A stretch of 36,763 nt of DNA from Afipia sp. (lineage in GTDB: Bacteria; Pseudomonadota; Alphaproteobacteria; Rhizobiales; Xanthobacteraceae), in contig JAUSAX010000087.1 in NCBI GenBank assembly GCA_030652315.1, positions 1 to 36,763 on the forward strand. Direction: 5' to 3'. Below are positions 1-9,291 of this stretch, piece by piece. A program made the translations under genes and the position numbers. The stretch's first letter is position 1, and every line of letters begins with the position of its first letter. The notes under the pieces are model-generated. The model was not told the DNA's origin. It saw nothing but the letters and a program-made list of their open reading frames with translations, and searched no databases.

Positions 1-1481
1 TCAGCGAGCGGGCGCGCCTGATTGCGGGCGGGCTCGCGGCGCTCGGCGTCAAGCAGGGCGACAGCGTCGGAATCCTGATGCGCAATGACATTGCGTTTCT
101 CGAGTCGGCATATGCTGTCATGTCGCTCGGAGCCTATGCGGTTCCGATCAACTGGCACTTCAAGGCCGATGAAGTTGCCTATGTCATGGGCGATTCCGGC
201 GCACGCGTGCTGATTGGCCATGCCGATCTGCTGCACGGGCTCGATGGCGTCGTTCCCGCCGGCGTCACCATGCTCAGCCTGCCGCCTCCACCGGAAATCG
301 TCGCGACCAACCGGATCGATCCTGCGCTTTGCGTGGCTACACGCGGCACCATCGATTTCGACACCTGGCTCGCGAAGCAGACGCCTTACGACGGCCCGGC
401 GCTGCCGCAGCCGCAGAACATGATCTACACGTCCGGCACCACTGGACATCCCAAAGGCGTCAAGCGCTATGCGCCCACACCGGAGCAAAGCGCTTCAATG
501 GAAGCGATGCGCGCGCTGATCTACGGACTGAAGCCCGGCATACGTGCGCTGCTGCCGGGGCCGCTGTACCACTCAGCGCCCAATGCGTTCGGCCTGCGCG
601 CCGGACGGCTCTGTGACCTGCTGGTGATTATGCCGCGCTTCGACGCCGAGGAATTCCTGCGGATCATCGATCAGCAGAAGATCGACAACGTCTTCATGGT
701 GCCGACGATGTTCACCCGGCTCCTGAAGCTGCCTGAGCATGTGCGCAAATCCTACGATGTCTCCTCGCTGCGCCATATCATCCATGCGGCTGCGCCATGC
801 CCCGCCGACGTCAAGCGCGCCATGATCGAATGGTTCGGCCCGGTGATTTACGAATTCTACGGCAGCACGGAATCCGGCGCGGTGACCTTCGCCAATTCCG
901 AGGACGCGCTAAAGAAGCCCGGTACGGTGGGGAAGATTTCTCCCGGTTCCGAATTGCGGTTTATCGGCGACGATGGCCGGATCCTGCCGCAGGGTGAGAT
1001 CGGCGAAATCTATTCGCGTATCGCCGGGAATCCCGATTTCACCTATCACAACCGGCCCGAGAAACGCTCCGAAATCGAACGGGACGGTTTCATCACCAGC
1101 GGCGATGTCGGGTACATCGACGCGGACGGCTACGTCTTTATTTGTGACCGCAAGCGCGACATGGTGATCTCCGGTGGCGTCAACATCTATCCAGCCGAAA
1201 TCGAGGCTGTACTGCACGGACTTCCCGGCGTGCACGACTGCGCCGTGTTCGGAATTCCCGACGAGGAGTTCGGCGAGGCGCTGATGGCGGTGGTCGAGCC
1301 TCAACCGGGGGCCAAACTCGACGTTGCGGCGATCCGTGAACAGCTGAAGCTTTCGCTGGCGAGCTACAAGGTGCCCAAACATATTGAAGTCCAGCAGAAT
1401 CTTCCGCGCGAGGATTCCGGCAAGATCTTCAAGCGGCGGCTGCGCGATCCTTATTGGGAGCGCGCCGGACGCAAGATTTAG
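1..1481 (+). CDS. AMP-forming acyl-CoA synthetase (5' end outside window)
   Basis: ANL-superfamily acid:CoA ligase that would activate a carboxylic acid through an acyl-adenylate to the CoA thioester. The reading frame is open to the left edge (codons begin at base 3, reading SERARLIAGG...), so the first ATG at 78 is internal and the gene is cut by the window. Visible motifs: P-loop YTSGTTGHPKG, the YGSTESG adenylate motif, the SGDVGYIDADGY and DRKRDMVISGG hinge region, and the C-terminal catalytic lysine in PREDSGKIFKRR. PREDSGK fits the PX4GK pattern reported for synthetases acetylated by Pat in Rhodopseudomonas palustris. The substrate cannot be told from sequence. Neighbouring enoyl-CoA hydratase-like, thiolase and dehydrogenase genes suggest a fatty, alicyclic or steroid-like acid (inference). 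Confidence 0.93.
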   Translation, partial: SERARLIAGGLAALGVKQGDSVGILMRNDIAFLESAYAVMSLGAYAVPINWHFKADEVAYVMGDSGARVLIGHADLLHGLDGVVPAGVTMLSLPPPPEIVATNRIDPALCVATRGTIDFDTWLAKQTPYDGPALPQPQNMIYTSGTTGHPKGVKRYAPTPEQSASMEAMRALIYGLKPGIRALLPGPLYHSAPNAFGLRAGRLCDLLVIMPRFDAEEFLRIIDQQKIDNVFMVPTMFTRLLKLPEHVRKSYDVSSLRHIIHAAAPCPADVKRAMIEWFGPVIYEFYGSTESGAVTFANSEDALKKPGTVGKISPGSELRFIGDDGRILPQGEIGEIYSRIAGNPDFTYHNRPEKRSEIERDGFITSGDVGYIDADGYVFICDRKRDMVISGGVNIYPAEIEAVLHGLPGVHDCAVFGIPDEEFGEALMAVVEPQPGAKLDVAAIREQLKLSLASYKVPKHIEVQQNLPREDSGKIFKRRLRDPYWERAGRKI

Positions 1482-1655
1482 CGTGTTTTCAGGCGGAACG
1501 CTTGCCGTTTCTTGCGAGAAGCATGCAGCATCGCAAGACGACCGCCGAAACTGTTGAGCAAAATGCGCCGGGGATGAGTATTCCGGCGCTTGCGCCGTTG
1601 TGCAAAAATTGCGACTGGAGGAATGCCGGTCATTTCTCGCGCAAACGGATCATCC

Positions 1656-4466
1656 ATGTCGGAGACATCTTCGTCCAGAACCCGTGACACCCGGCTTCGG
1701 GATGGCGATGTTCCGTTATCCGACGACGACGCGCTGCTGCGCGCCGACATCCGGCGGCTGGGGCGCATTCTCGGCGATACGGTGCGTGATCAGGAGGGGG
1801 CCGACGTCTTCGATCTGGTCGAGCGCATTCGGCAAACCTCGATCCGTTTCCATCGCGATGACGACAAGCCGGCGCGGCGCGAGCTCGAGACCATTCTCGA
1901 CGGCATGTCGATTGCCGAAACCGTCCGCATCGTGCGTGCGTTCAGTTATTTCTCGCACCTGGCCAATATCGCCGAAGATCAGAACAACATCCGCCAGCGC
2001 CGTGCGCAGGATATGGCCGGAACGGCCTCGCGCCCCGGTACACTGTCGCGTGCGTTGGCGCGCGCAAAGGAGGCGGGGATCGACGCCGACGCGCTGCGGA
2101 CGTTCCTTGCCAAGGCGCTGGTTAGTCCGGTTCTGACCGCTCATCCCACCGAAGTTCGCCGCAAGAGCACAATCGACCGCGAAATGGAAATCGCGTCGGT
2201 GCTCAACATTCGCGAACGTACCCAGATGACGGCGGACGAAATCGCAGCGAGCGACGAGCAACTGCGCCGCGCCGTGGTGACGCTGTGGCAGACCAACCTG
2301 TTGCGCCGGACCAAGCTGACGGTGCTCGACGAGGTCGCCAATGGCCTGTCGTTTTACGACTATACGTTTCTGCGCGAGGTGCCGCGGCTGCATTGCTCGC
2401 TGGAAGACCGGCTGGCCGAAGAGGGCGGCAGTGCCGCGGATGCGCAGGATGCGCCAGGGCTTGCGACGTTTCTCAAGATGGGAAGCTGGATCGGCGGGGA
2501 CCGTGATGGCAACCCCTTTGTGACCGCAGAGGTGATGCGCGGCACACTGCAGATGCAGAGCACACGCGTGCTTCGTTTCTATCTTGCCGAACTGCATGAG
2601 CTTGGCGGCGAGCTGTCGCTGGCCACCCATCTCGCGGATGTATCGCCTGAGTTGCGCGCGCTGGCGCAGCAGTCGCCTGACCCGTCACCGCACCGGAGCG
2701 GCGAGCCTTATCGTTTGGCTGTGTCCGGGATCTACGCGCGCCTTGCCGCGACTGCGCTGAAGCTCAAGATCGAGACCAGCCGACCGCCGGTCGGCAATGC
2801 CGAGGCTTACGGGGGGCCGGCGGAACTGGCCCGCGACCTTGATGTGCTGCATGCCTCGCTGGTCGCCAACAATTCGCTGGTGATTGCACGCGGAAGGCTG
2901 CGGCATCTGCGCCGCGCGGTGGATTGCTTCGGATTCCATCTTGCCGCGCTCGACATGCGGCAAAACTCCGCCGTGCACGAACGCACCATTACCGAGCTTT
3001 CCGAAGCGGCTGCGCCGGGCACGAACTATCGGGGCTTGCCGGAAGACGCGCGGATCGCGTTTCTGTCGCGCGAGCTGAACACCGCGCGTCCGCTGGCGTC
3101 GCCGTTTGTTGCTTATGGCGAGGAGACGATCAAGGAACTGAACGTGCTGCGCGCGGCCGCCGAGGCGCATGCCGTGTTCGGCGGCGCGGTCATCCCCCAG
3201 TGCATCATCTCGATGACTGAGGGGGCGTCCGATCTGCTCGAGGTCGCGGTGCTCTTGAAGGAAGCGGGGCTGGTTGCACCGGACGGCACCAGCCGCCTGA
3301 ACATCGTGCCGCTGTTCGAGACCATCGACGATCTGCGGCAGTGCGCGCAGATCATGGACAGCCTGTTCGCGCTGCCGGAATATCGCAGCCTCGTCGACAG
3401 CCGTGGCGGCATTCAAGAAGTCATGCTTGGCTATTCGGACAGCAACAAGGACGGCGGCTTCGTTACGTCGGGCTGGGAACTGTACAAGGCCGAGATCAGC
3501 CTCGTCGAGGTGTTCGAGCGTCATGGCGTGCGCTTGCGGCTGTTTCACGGGCGCGGCGGCTCGGTCGGCCGCGGCGGCGGGCCGAGCTATGATGCGATCC
3601 TGGCGCAGCCGGGCGGCGCGGTGAACGGACAGATCCGCATCACCGAGCAGGGCGAAATCATCTCCAGCAAATACTCCAATGCTGATGTCGGCCGCCACAA
3701 CCTTGAGATTCTGGCGGCGGCGACGCTGGAAGCAAGCTTGTTGCAGCCGAAGCATTCCGCGCCGCGCGACGAATACATTGCGGCGATGGAGGAACTTTCC
3801 AACCTCGCTTACGCAGCCTATCGCAACCTGGTCTATGAAACGGAGGGTTTCGAGGATTACTTCTGGGCGTCTACCGTCATCTCGGAAATCTCGACGCTGA
3901 ATATCGGCAGCCGCCCGGCCTCGCGCACCAAGACGCGCAAGATCGAAGACCTGCGCGCGATCCCCTGGGTGTTCAGTTGGGCGCAATGCCGGCTGATGCT
4001 GCCGGGGTGGTATGGCTTCGGCAGCGCGGTCCATGCGTGGGTGAAGCAGCATCCGGACAAGGGAATCGCATTCCTTCAGGAGCTTTACCGCGAGTGGCCG
4101 TTCTTCCAGACGCTGCTGTCGAACATGGACATGGTGTTGTCAAAGAGCAGCATCGCGATCGCCTCGCGCTATGCGGATCTCGTACCGGACGAGAAGCTGC
4201 GCACCTCCATCTTCAGCCGCATTCGTGCCGAGTGGCATGACTCGATCGAGACTTTGCTGACGATCATGGGGCACGACCGGCTGTTGCAGGGAAATCCTCT
4301 GCTCGAACGCTCGATCCGCAATCGCTTTCCCTATCTCGACCCGCTCAACCACGTGCAGGTCGAACTGCTCCAGGCGCACCGGGCGCAAAGCACCGACGAA
4401 CAGGTGCTGCGCGGCATTCAGCTCACCATCAACGGAATTTCGGCAGGGCTGCGCAACAGCGGCTGA
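1656..4466 (+). CDS. ppc: Phosphoenolpyruvate carboxylase
   Basis: Cytosolic anaplerotic enzyme converting PEP and bicarbonate to oxaloacetate and phosphate. The product is 936 residues, the normal family length. Signatures: [13 protein letters not shown] with the catalytic histidine at about residue 163, [12 protein letters not shown], the glycine/arginine loop [14 protein letters not shown] at about 630, and the conserved carboxy end [11 protein letters not shown]. The frame is open upstream to a TTG at 1590 and an ATG at 1623. I prefer ATG 1656 (MSETSSS) because the product then has a typical alphaproteobacterial length. The ATG at 1623 has GGAGGA directly abutting it, too close for a normal ribosome binding site, so the start is not certain. 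It is followed 25 bp later by the crotonase gene, possibly co-transcribed. Confidence 0.96.
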   Translation: MSETSSSRTRDTRLRDGDVPLSDDDALLRADIRRLGRILGDTVRDQEGADVFDLVERIRQTSIRFHRDDDKPARRELETILDGMSIAETVRIVRAFSYFSHLANIAEDQNNIRQRRAQDMAGTASRPGTLSRALARAKEAGIDADALRTFLAKALVSPVLTAHPTEVRRKSTIDREMEIASVLNIRERTQMTADEIAASDEQLRRAVVTLWQTNLLRRTKLTVLDEVANGLSFYDYTFLREVPRLHCSLEDRLAEEGGSAADAQDAPGLATFLKMGSWIGGDRDGNPFVTAEVMRGTLQMQSTRVLRFYLAELHELGGELSLATHLADVSPELRALAQQSPDPSPHRSGEPYRLAVSGIYARLAATALKLKIETSRPPVGNAEAYGGPAELARDLDVLHASLVANNSLVIARGRLRHLRRAVDCFGFHLAALDMRQNSAVHERTITELSEAAAPGTNYRGLPEDARIAFLSRELNTARPLASPFVAYGEETIKELNVLRAAAEAHAVFGGAVIPQCIISMTEGASDLLEVAVLLKEAGLVAPDGTSRLNIVPLFETIDDLRQCAQIMDSLFALPEYRSLVDSRGGIQEVMLGYSDSNKDGGFVTSGWELYKAEISLVEVFERHGVRLRLFHGRGGSVGRGGGPSYDAILAQPGGAVNGQIRITEQGEIISSKYSNADVGRHNLEILAAATLEASLLQPKHSAPRDEYIAAMEELSNLAYAAYRNLVYETEGFEDYFWASTVISEISTLNIGSRPASRTKTRKIEDLRAIPWVFSWAQCRLMLPGWYGFGSAVHAWVKQHPDKGIAFLQELYREWPFFQTLLSNMDMVLSKSSIAIASRYADLVPDEKLRTSIFSRIRAEWHDSIETLLTIMGHDRLLQGNPLLERSIRNRFPYLDPLNHVQVELLQAHRAQSTDEQVLRGIQLTINGISAGLRNSG

Positions 4467-4491
4467 CAATCAAAAACAACCGGAGGAAGCG

Positions 4492-5280
4492 ATGACCGAC
4501 ACCGACACGATTCTTGTCGAGCGCGAGGGACCCGTCACCATCGTTTCCATTAATCGGCCGGAGCGCAAGAATGCGGTCGATGGCGCAACGGCGCGCCGCC
4601 TGTTCGATGCCTTCCGCGCTTTCGACGCCGATCCGAATTCTTCAGTTGCGGTGTTCACCGGAACCGGCGGCGCGTTCTGCGCGGGGGCCGATCTGAAAGC
4701 CGTTGCGCTCGGCGACCGCGAGAAAAAGCGCGAGCTCGGCGGGCACGATACCATCGCGCCGATGGGACCGAGTCGTCTGCGCCTCAGCAAGCCGGTGATC
4801 GCCGCCGTCGAAGGCCATGCGGTTGCCGGCGGGATGGAGCTGGCGCTGTGGGCCGATATGCGCGTGGTGGGCGAGGGGGCGACCTTCGGCATTTTTTGCC
4901 GCCGCTTCGGCGTGCCGCTGATCGATCTCGGCACCATCCGGTTGCCGCGTCTGATCGGGCATTCGCGCGCGATGGATCTGATTCTCACAGGCCGTCCGGT
5001 CGATGCCAAGGAGGCGTTCGATATCGGGATCGCCAACCGCCTTGTACCGAAAGGCGAGGCGCGTGCACACGCCGTCGCTCTGGCGCAGGAGCTTGCGCGG
5101 TTCCCACAAGGCTGCCTGCGCAACGACAAGCGCTCGGCGCTGCGTCAATGGGATCTCGAAGAAGAAGACGCGATCAACGACGAGATGCAAGGCGGTCTCG
5201 GCATCATCGCCTCCGGAGAGACACTTGAAGGAGCCACGCGGTTTGCCAGCGGGCAGGGACGGCATGGATCGTTCAAGTAA
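4492..5280 (+). CDS. Enoyl-CoA hydratase/isomerase (crotonase) family protein
   Basis: 262-residue crotonase-fold protein. The oxyanion-hole segments are GTGGAFCAGADLKA (about 57-70) and EGHAVAGGMELALWAD (about 107-122). Aligning the second block with classical enoyl-CoA hydratase, the first catalytic glutamate (rat Glu144) is kept as E116, but the second (rat Glu164, in FGQPE) falls on C136 in FGIFC. This is therefore not a standard hydratase active site, and the exact reaction (hydratase, isomerase, hydrolase or other) is open. ATG 4492 has a good ribosome binding site, GGAGGAAGCG. The gene lies 25 bp after ppc and convergent to the SDR gene, with an inverted repeat between them. The family assignment is firm; the substrate is not. 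Confidence 0.92.
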   Translation: MTDTDTILVEREGPVTIVSINRPERKNAVDGATARRLFDAFRAFDADPNSSVAVFTGTGGAFCAGADLKAVALGDREKKRELGGHDTIAPMGPSRLRLSKPVIAAVEGHAVAGGMELALWADMRVVGEGATFGIFCRRFGVPLIDLGTIRLPRLIGHSRAMDLILTGRPVDAKEAFDIGIANRLVPKGEARAHAVALAQELARFPQGCLRNDKRSALRQWDLEEEDAINDEMQGGLGIIASGETLEGATRFASGQGRHGSFK

Positions 5281-5284
5281 TTTT

Positions 5285-5369
5285 TCGTCATTGCGAGCGA
5301 AGCGAAGCAATCCAGAACGATCATAAAAGATCTGGATTGCTTCGTCGCAAGTGCTCCTCGCAATGACGA
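5285..5369. repeat. Palindromic intergenic repeat
   Basis: Imperfect inverted repeat filling the gap between two convergent genes. The left arm starts TCGTCATTGCGAGCGAAGCG and the right arm ends CTCGCAATGACGA, with CAATCCAG and CTGGATTG inside. It can fold into one long hairpin and may act as a bidirectional transcription stop. Similar TCGTCATTGCGAG elements are, from general knowledge, widespread in Bradyrhizobium-type genomes. Confidence 0.75.
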
Positions 5370-5385
5370 TGGATAGAACTGTCCC

Positions 5386-6306
5386 TCAGATCGCATCCCA
5401 CGAAAAGATGTCAGCCGAGCGGTCGAGCTTGTAGAACGACGACTTGAGCGCGGGCATGCCGTGTTCGGCGATGGTCTGCGGCGTCCAGCCGCCGTCCCGG
5501 TGGATCGAGCGCAGCGGACGTGATTGGCCCATCAGGAAGATTTCGTTCATGCGGACCGCGAAGATCTGTCCGGTGACGTCCTTGGCGGCGTCGCCGAGCA
5601 GGAACGTGGACAGCGGCGCGATCTTCTCCGGTCCCATCTGCTGCATGCGCTCGACACGGGCCTTCTCTTCCGGAGTCTCGGTTGGAATGGTGCCGATCAG
5701 ACGGCTCCATGCGAACGGCGAGACGCAGTTCGAGCGCACGTTGAAGCGCTCCATGTCGAGCGCGATGGACTTCGACAGGCCGACGATGCCGAGCTTGGCG
5801 GCGGCGTAGTTTGCCTGGCCGAAATTTCCGATCAGGCCCGACGTCGATGTGAAGTGCACGAACGCGCCGCTCTCCTGTTCGCGGAAAATGCGTGCGGCGG
5901 CATGCGAGGTGTAGAACGAGCCCATCAGGTGAACCTTGATGACCGACTCGAATGCCTCGACGCTCATGCGATGGAAGATCGCGTCGCGCAGGATGCCGGC
6001 GTTGTTCACGAGGCCGTCCAGCTTGCCGTAGGTGTCGATGGCCTGCTTGATGATCTTGCTGGCGGGGATCGCTTCCGCCACCGTCTCGAAGTTCGCGACA
6101 GCCGTGCCGCCGCGCTTCTTGATTTCCTCGACGACCTCTTCGGCGGGCGCCGCATTGGTGCCCGATCCGTCGGCGGCGACGCCGGGATCGTTGACCACGA
6201 CCTTGGCGCCTTCGGCGGCGGCGAGCAGCGCGATCTCGCGACCGATGCCACGTCCCGCGCCGGTGACAATGATGACCTTGCCGTCCAGCGATTTCTTCTG
6301 TGACAT
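5386..6306 (-). CDS. SDR family oxidoreductase (3-hydroxyacyl-CoA dehydrogenase type)
   Basis: 306-residue short-chain dehydrogenase. Visible elements: nucleotide-binding TGAGRGIG (residues 15-22), NNAG (101-104), active-site serine in FTSTSG (152-157), and the YAAAK catalytic pair Y167/K171. The insertion after the second strand (NDPGVAADGSGT) and the IFHRMS segment recall the (3R)-hydroxyacyl-CoA dehydrogenase domain of peroxisomal multifunctional enzyme type 2. The likely reaction is NAD(P)-dependent oxidation of a 3-hydroxyacyl-CoA. About 60 residues beyond the core SDR fold form a C-terminal extension. It is the last gene of the DUF35-thiolase-SDR operon, 23 bp after the thiolase, with AGGAGC before its ATG. 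Specific substrate unknown. Confidence 0.9.
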   Translation of the reverse strand: MSQKKSLDGKVIIVTGAGRGIGREIALLAAAEGAKVVVNDPGVAADGSGTNAAPAEEVVEEIKKRGGTAVANFETVAEAIPASKIIKQAIDTYGKLDGLVNNAGILRDAIFHRMSVEAFESVIKVHLMGSFYTSHAAARIFREQESGAFVHFTSTSGLIGNFGQANYAAAKLGIVGLSKSIALDMERFNVRSNCVSPFAWSRLIGTIPTETPEEKARVERMQQMGPEKIAPLSTFLLGDAAKDVTGQIFAVRMNEIFLMGQSRPLRSIHRDGGWTPQTIAEHGMPALKSSFYKLDRSADIFSWDAI

Positions 6307-6329
6307 TATTTTAGCTCCTGTTTTCGCTG

Positions 6330-7469
6330 TCAGCGTTCGTTGGTGAAAATAATGGTGCCGCTGGCAGCGAACATGCCGCCGACGCCGTGGCAGACCGAGA
6401 TCTTCGCGCCCGGCACCTGTGCCGGCGCGATGCCGCGCATCTGCCGCACGCTTTCCTGCAAGGCGTACATTCCGTACATGCCGGAATGCATGTAGCTGAG
6501 ACCGCCGCCATTGGTATTCATCGGCAGCTTGCCGCCGATGGCGGTGTTGCGGTCGGCGATGAACTTGCCGGTTTCCTCATGCGGCATGAAGCCGAGATCG
6601 CCGAGACCGAACAGCGGCAAGTGCGCGAAGGCGTCGTAAATCATCAGGTGATCGACATCCTTGTGCGCAATACCGGCCTCGCGGAACGCCGTCGGCCCCG
6701 CGACCTTGAACGCGCGTGACGAGTTGAAGGTTTCCATCTGGCTGACCATTGGCGTTTCGACGCTCTCGCCGGTGCCCAAGATATAAACCGGCTTCTGCGG
6801 GAAGTCCTTGGCGCGATCGGCACTGGTCAGGATCAGCGCGCCGCCGCCGTCGGTAACGAGGCAGCACTGAAGAATGCGGAAGGGGTAGGCGATCATCCGC
6901 GAGTTGAGCACGTCCTCGACCGTGATCGGGTCCTTCATCATGGCGCGCGGATTCTTCGCCGCCCATTCGCGCTGTACGACCGACACCATCGCAATCTGCT
7001 CGTGCGTGATGCCGTAGGTCTTCATGTAGCGCAGCACGGGAATCGGAAACATGCTGGGCGGGCCATAGACGCCGAACGGCGCTTCGAACTGGCCCTGCAG
7101 GCTGTCCGCGGGAATCGAGCGCGGCAGCTTGCCGATCATCGACTTGCCGCTTTCGGCGTGGGTAATGAGGACGGTCTTGCACAAACCGGCTTCAATCGCC
7201 GCAGCCGCGTGGCGCACATGAAGCATGAACGAGCAGCCGCCGACGGACGTGCCGTCAACCCATGTCGGCGTGATGCCGAGGTAATGTGCGAGTTGTTGCG
7301 GCGTCTCGACCGCAGTCGCGATACCGTCGATGTCCGATAGTTTCAGTCCCGCATCCGCCAGCGCGTTCAGCGCGGCGTCGGCGTGCAGTTGGATTTGAGA
7401 TACGTCGGGAATGACGCCGAGCTTGGTGGTTTCTGCTGCGCCGACGACGGCTACCTGATTTCTACGCAT
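6330..7469 (-). CDS. SCP2/lipid-transfer-type thiolase
   Basis: 379-residue thiolase-fold protein of the SCP-x/nonspecific lipid-transfer group. It would either cleave 3-ketoacyl-CoA or, with its DUF35 partner, carry out a carbon-carbon cleavage. A cysteine at residue 79 (SVGGCSFM) sits at the nucleophile position. YDAF (278-281), the GGGLSYMHSGMYG segment with H328, and CHGVGG with C360/H361 make up the rest of the probable active site. It starts 5 bp after the DUF35 stop, so the two are tightly coupled. DUF35 proteins commonly form complexes with this thiolase group, either as thiolase or as retro-aldolase (Ltp2-ChsH2 in actinobacterial steroid side-chain degradation). Which one applies here cannot be decided from sequence alone. 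Confidence 0.9.
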   Translation of the reverse strand: MRRNQVAVVGAAETTKLGVIPDVSQIQLHADAALNALADAGLKLSDIDGIATAVETPQQLAHYLGITPTWVDGTSVGGCSFMLHVRHAAAAIEAGLCKTVLITHAESGKSMIGKLPRSIPADSLQGQFEAPFGVYGPPSMFPIPVLRYMKTYGITHEQIAMVSVVQREWAAKNPRAMMKDPITVEDVLNSRMIAYPFRILQCCLVTDGGGALILTSADRAKDFPQKPVYILGTGESVETPMVSQMETFNSSRAFKVAGPTAFREAGIAHKDVDHLMIYDAFAHLPLFGLGDLGFMPHEETGKFIADRNTAIGGKLPMNTNGGGLSYMHSGMYGMYALQESVRQMRGIAPAQVPGAKISVCHGVGGMFAASGTIIFTNER

Positions 7470-7474
7470 GATGC

Positions 7475-7885
7475 TTAGCCCCTCGCCGGGCGGAACTGGG
7501 GAAGGGTGATCTTGTCGTCGAGTTTCTCGAACGCGACTTCAAGCTTCATGTCGAGCACAAGCGCTTCGGGCGTCTGCGGGCAATCGAGGATATTGCTCAT
7601 CATCCGCGGACCTTCATCGAGTTCGACGACGGCGATGGCATAAGGCGGCGTGAAACCCGGCGCCGCGGGACGGTGATTGATCACATAGCTGTAGAGTTTG
7701 CCCTTGCCGGTGGCCTTGAACACGCTGACCTTGCGCGAGGCGCACGACGGGCAGAACGGACGGGGCGGAAAGTAGACGTTCGAACAGTCGTCGCAGCGTT
7801 GCAAACGGAGCTCGTTCGCCTGGGTTCCTTCCCAGAAGTGTTTGGTTTCCGGCGTAGGCAACGGTAAGGCGCGTGAAGCAGCCAT
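7475..7885 (-). CDS. DUF35 OB-fold / zinc-ribbon acyl-CoA-associated protein
   Basis: 136-residue protein with an N-terminal rubredoxin-like zinc ribbon (CDDC at 31-34 and CPSC at 45-48) and a C-terminal OB fold (about 60-130), the standard DUF35 architecture. Such proteins are partners of SCP2-type thiolases or aldolases and probably help hold the CoA moiety. The frame extends upstream to an ATG at 7906, but I chose ATG 7885 (MAASRALP). AGGGAGAG lies 7 bp before it, and the conserved part (ETKHFWEG) begins shortly after. It is the first gene of the operon with the thiolase and SDR genes. A dyad at 7915-7932 lies just upstream. Confidence 0.9.
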   Translation of the reverse strand: MAASRALPLPTPETKHFWEGTQANELRLQRCDDCSNVYFPPRPFCPSCASRKVSVFKATGKGKLYSYVINHRPAAPGFTPPYAIAVVELDEGPRMMSNILDCPQTPEALVLDMKLEVAFEKLDDKITLPQFRPARG

Positions 7886-7914
7886 CTGCAGTCTCTCCCT
7901 GATCATTGGCTTTT

Positions 7915-7932
7915 GTTAATTGGTCGATTAAC
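7915..7932. promoter_or_regulatory. Candidate operator upstream of the DUF35-thiolase-SDR operon
   Basis: Perfect inverted repeat GTTAAT-N6-ATTAAC centred about 38 bp upstream of the DUF35 start codon. AT-rich half-sites with a 6-bp spacer in a GC-rich genome, right at an operon head, suggest a dimeric repressor such as a TetR or MarR protein. No regulator gene is adjacent, so the protein that binds is unknown. Confidence 0.35.
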
Positions 7933-8020
7933 TTTATGCCGGTAATCCCAGCCGCAGGCAAGTGTCGTCCTTGGAGCGAAAAATAGGGGCTGTCATGCAC
8001 GGTTGCTGAAGGGCGCTTGG

Positions 8021-9202
8021 CTATTTGCCGAGAAGTTTCAGGGCGGCGGCTTCGAAGGTTTCAAGCGGCTTCATGTTCGTCAGCATTTCGCGATGCTCGT
8101 GACCGGCCTGCGCCGCATGTTGTCGCAGACCGTCGTCAGCGAGGAGCGCATCCAGCGATCTGGCGATTTCGACCTGCGGTTCGAAACTATTAATAACCTT
8201 TCCGAGGCGTGCGTTTTCGAGTTGGAGCCCGTTCAAAAGCTGCTCGATGTGAGTTGCCACGACGAGTTGAGGGATTCCCGCCGCGACAGCGTGAGCCGCC
8301 AGTCCGCCTCCGCCGAAATGAATGACGAGCCGCGTCGATGCCAGCGTCTCGCTCAACGGCAGATGTTGCGCATAGACCCGCGCTCCGCGACGCAACAGAT
8401 CGTCGGACTGCTCGCTCGAAATGTCTGGAGCGGAAATGATGAGACGGCCGGCGAAAGGGAGCAGCGGTGGAACGATGTCGAAGGGCATTGCGGACAACAC
8501 GCCGCGTGACAGATAGACGAAGATGCTGTCCGCATCCCCCCGTCCTTCGAGCGGCGGACTGTCGAAGACAGGACCGGCGAGCGGTCCCGATCTCTGCAGA
8601 TCATAAGGATCGAGCACCGGAAAAGTGAGAACGATCTGGGCATCGCCGGAATACATCTGCGGCAGTCGCTCAAGATGAGGCCGGCTCAGAGATTGCAGCA
8701 CGCGATTGATCGTTCCGAGCGTTTCTTCTTCGCTCCAACGTGGCGGGTAAATACGATGAAGCAGTGGAAACCGCTTCATTTCGCCGGGTGGGGCTGTGTA
8801 GCCGTTTCCGACGACGATCAGCGGGACCCGGCCGCGCGCCATCATGCTTGCAGCTGGCGCATAGTCGGCAACGACAAGATCCGGGGAGATTGTTTGCAGA
8901 ATGTTGTCCCACGCTTGCAGCAATGATCGCAAGCCATGCTCGTCGGTGAGACCCGCTGAAACCAGCTGGTCGTGCATCGTCGCTGTCGAGCGTAAGGAGC
9001 CATTCTCGCCAGAGGCAACCACCGGCCACGGCGGAGCCTGAAAAACCTCTGCGTCGGTATCCAGCAGATGCGCAGCTTTCGGATCTTTCAGCACAAAAAC
9101 CGGGCGTACCTCGTGGCGCTTCAGCAGCGCAGCAAAGCGTCCCAGATTTGCGATGTGGCCAAACCCGCCGCCGTGCTCCCAGACAAAAAGAACCGTCTTC
9201 AT
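8021..9202 (-). CDS. GT-B fold glycosyltransferase (UGT/MurG-like)
   Basis: 393-residue protein with features of nucleotide-sugar glycosyltransferases of the UDP-glycosyltransferase/MGT type. It has an N-terminal glycine-rich loop HGGGFGHIANLGR (10-22) and a C-terminal donor-binding block HFGGGGLAAHAVAAG followed by GIPQLV (about 295-320), where UGT-like enzymes carry their signature. No signal peptide or membrane segment is evident, so a cytosolic or peripheral enzyme is likely. The frame continues to a TTG at 9235. I chose ATG 9202 (MKTVLFVWE), which has GGAAAG upstream and starts exactly at the first beta strand. It is divergent from the tandem glycosyltransferase, which suggests a shared glycan or secondary product. 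Donor and acceptor unknown. Confidence 0.82.
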   Translation of the reverse strand: MKTVLFVWEHGGGFGHIANLGRFAALLKRHEVRPVFVLKDPKAAHLLDTDAEVFQAPPWPVVASGENGSLRSTATMHDQLVSAGLTDEHGLRSLLQAWDNILQTISPDLVVADYAPAASMMARGRVPLIVVGNGYTAPPGEMKRFPLLHRIYPPRWSEEETLGTINRVLQSLSRPHLERLPQMYSGDAQIVLTFPVLDPYDLQRSGPLAGPVFDSPPLEGRGDADSIFVYLSRGVLSAMPFDIVPPLLPFAGRLIISAPDISSEQSDDLLRRGARVYAQHLPLSETLASTRLVIHFGGGGLAAHAVAAGIPQLVVATHIEQLLNGLQLENARLGKVINSFEPQVEIARSLDALLADDGLRQHAAQAGHEHREMLTNMKPLETFEAAALKLLGK

Positions 9203-9228
9203 GACGAAGTTTGCTTTCCAGTTTGCGT

Positions 9229-9260
9229 TTGACAACGCAGATCGGAATACTGGCTATAAT
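9229..9260 (+). promoter_or_regulatory. Candidate promoter between the divergent glycosyltransferases
   Basis: TTGACA at 9229-9234 and TATAAT at 9255-9260 are both perfect consensus hexamers, separated by 20 bp, longer than the preferred 17. If used, transcription would begin near 9267, which favours a start codon at or after 9292 for the downstream gene. The overlong spacer means the pair could be chance or could need an activator. Confidence 0.4.
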
Positions 9261-9291
9261 GATTGAGTATCAAAAGGCAATCGAACATCGC

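Noticed and set aside
909..1382. 157-codon antisense frame in the acyl-CoA synthetase gene
   Set aside because: Shadow of a clearly coding strand; no recognisable domain.
2685..4052. 455-codon open frame on the minus strand
   Set aside because: It lies wholly antisense to ppc, whose motifs are unmistakable. Its composition (rich in R, A, Q, D) is that of a GC-driven shadow frame, and no ribosome site or domain is evident.
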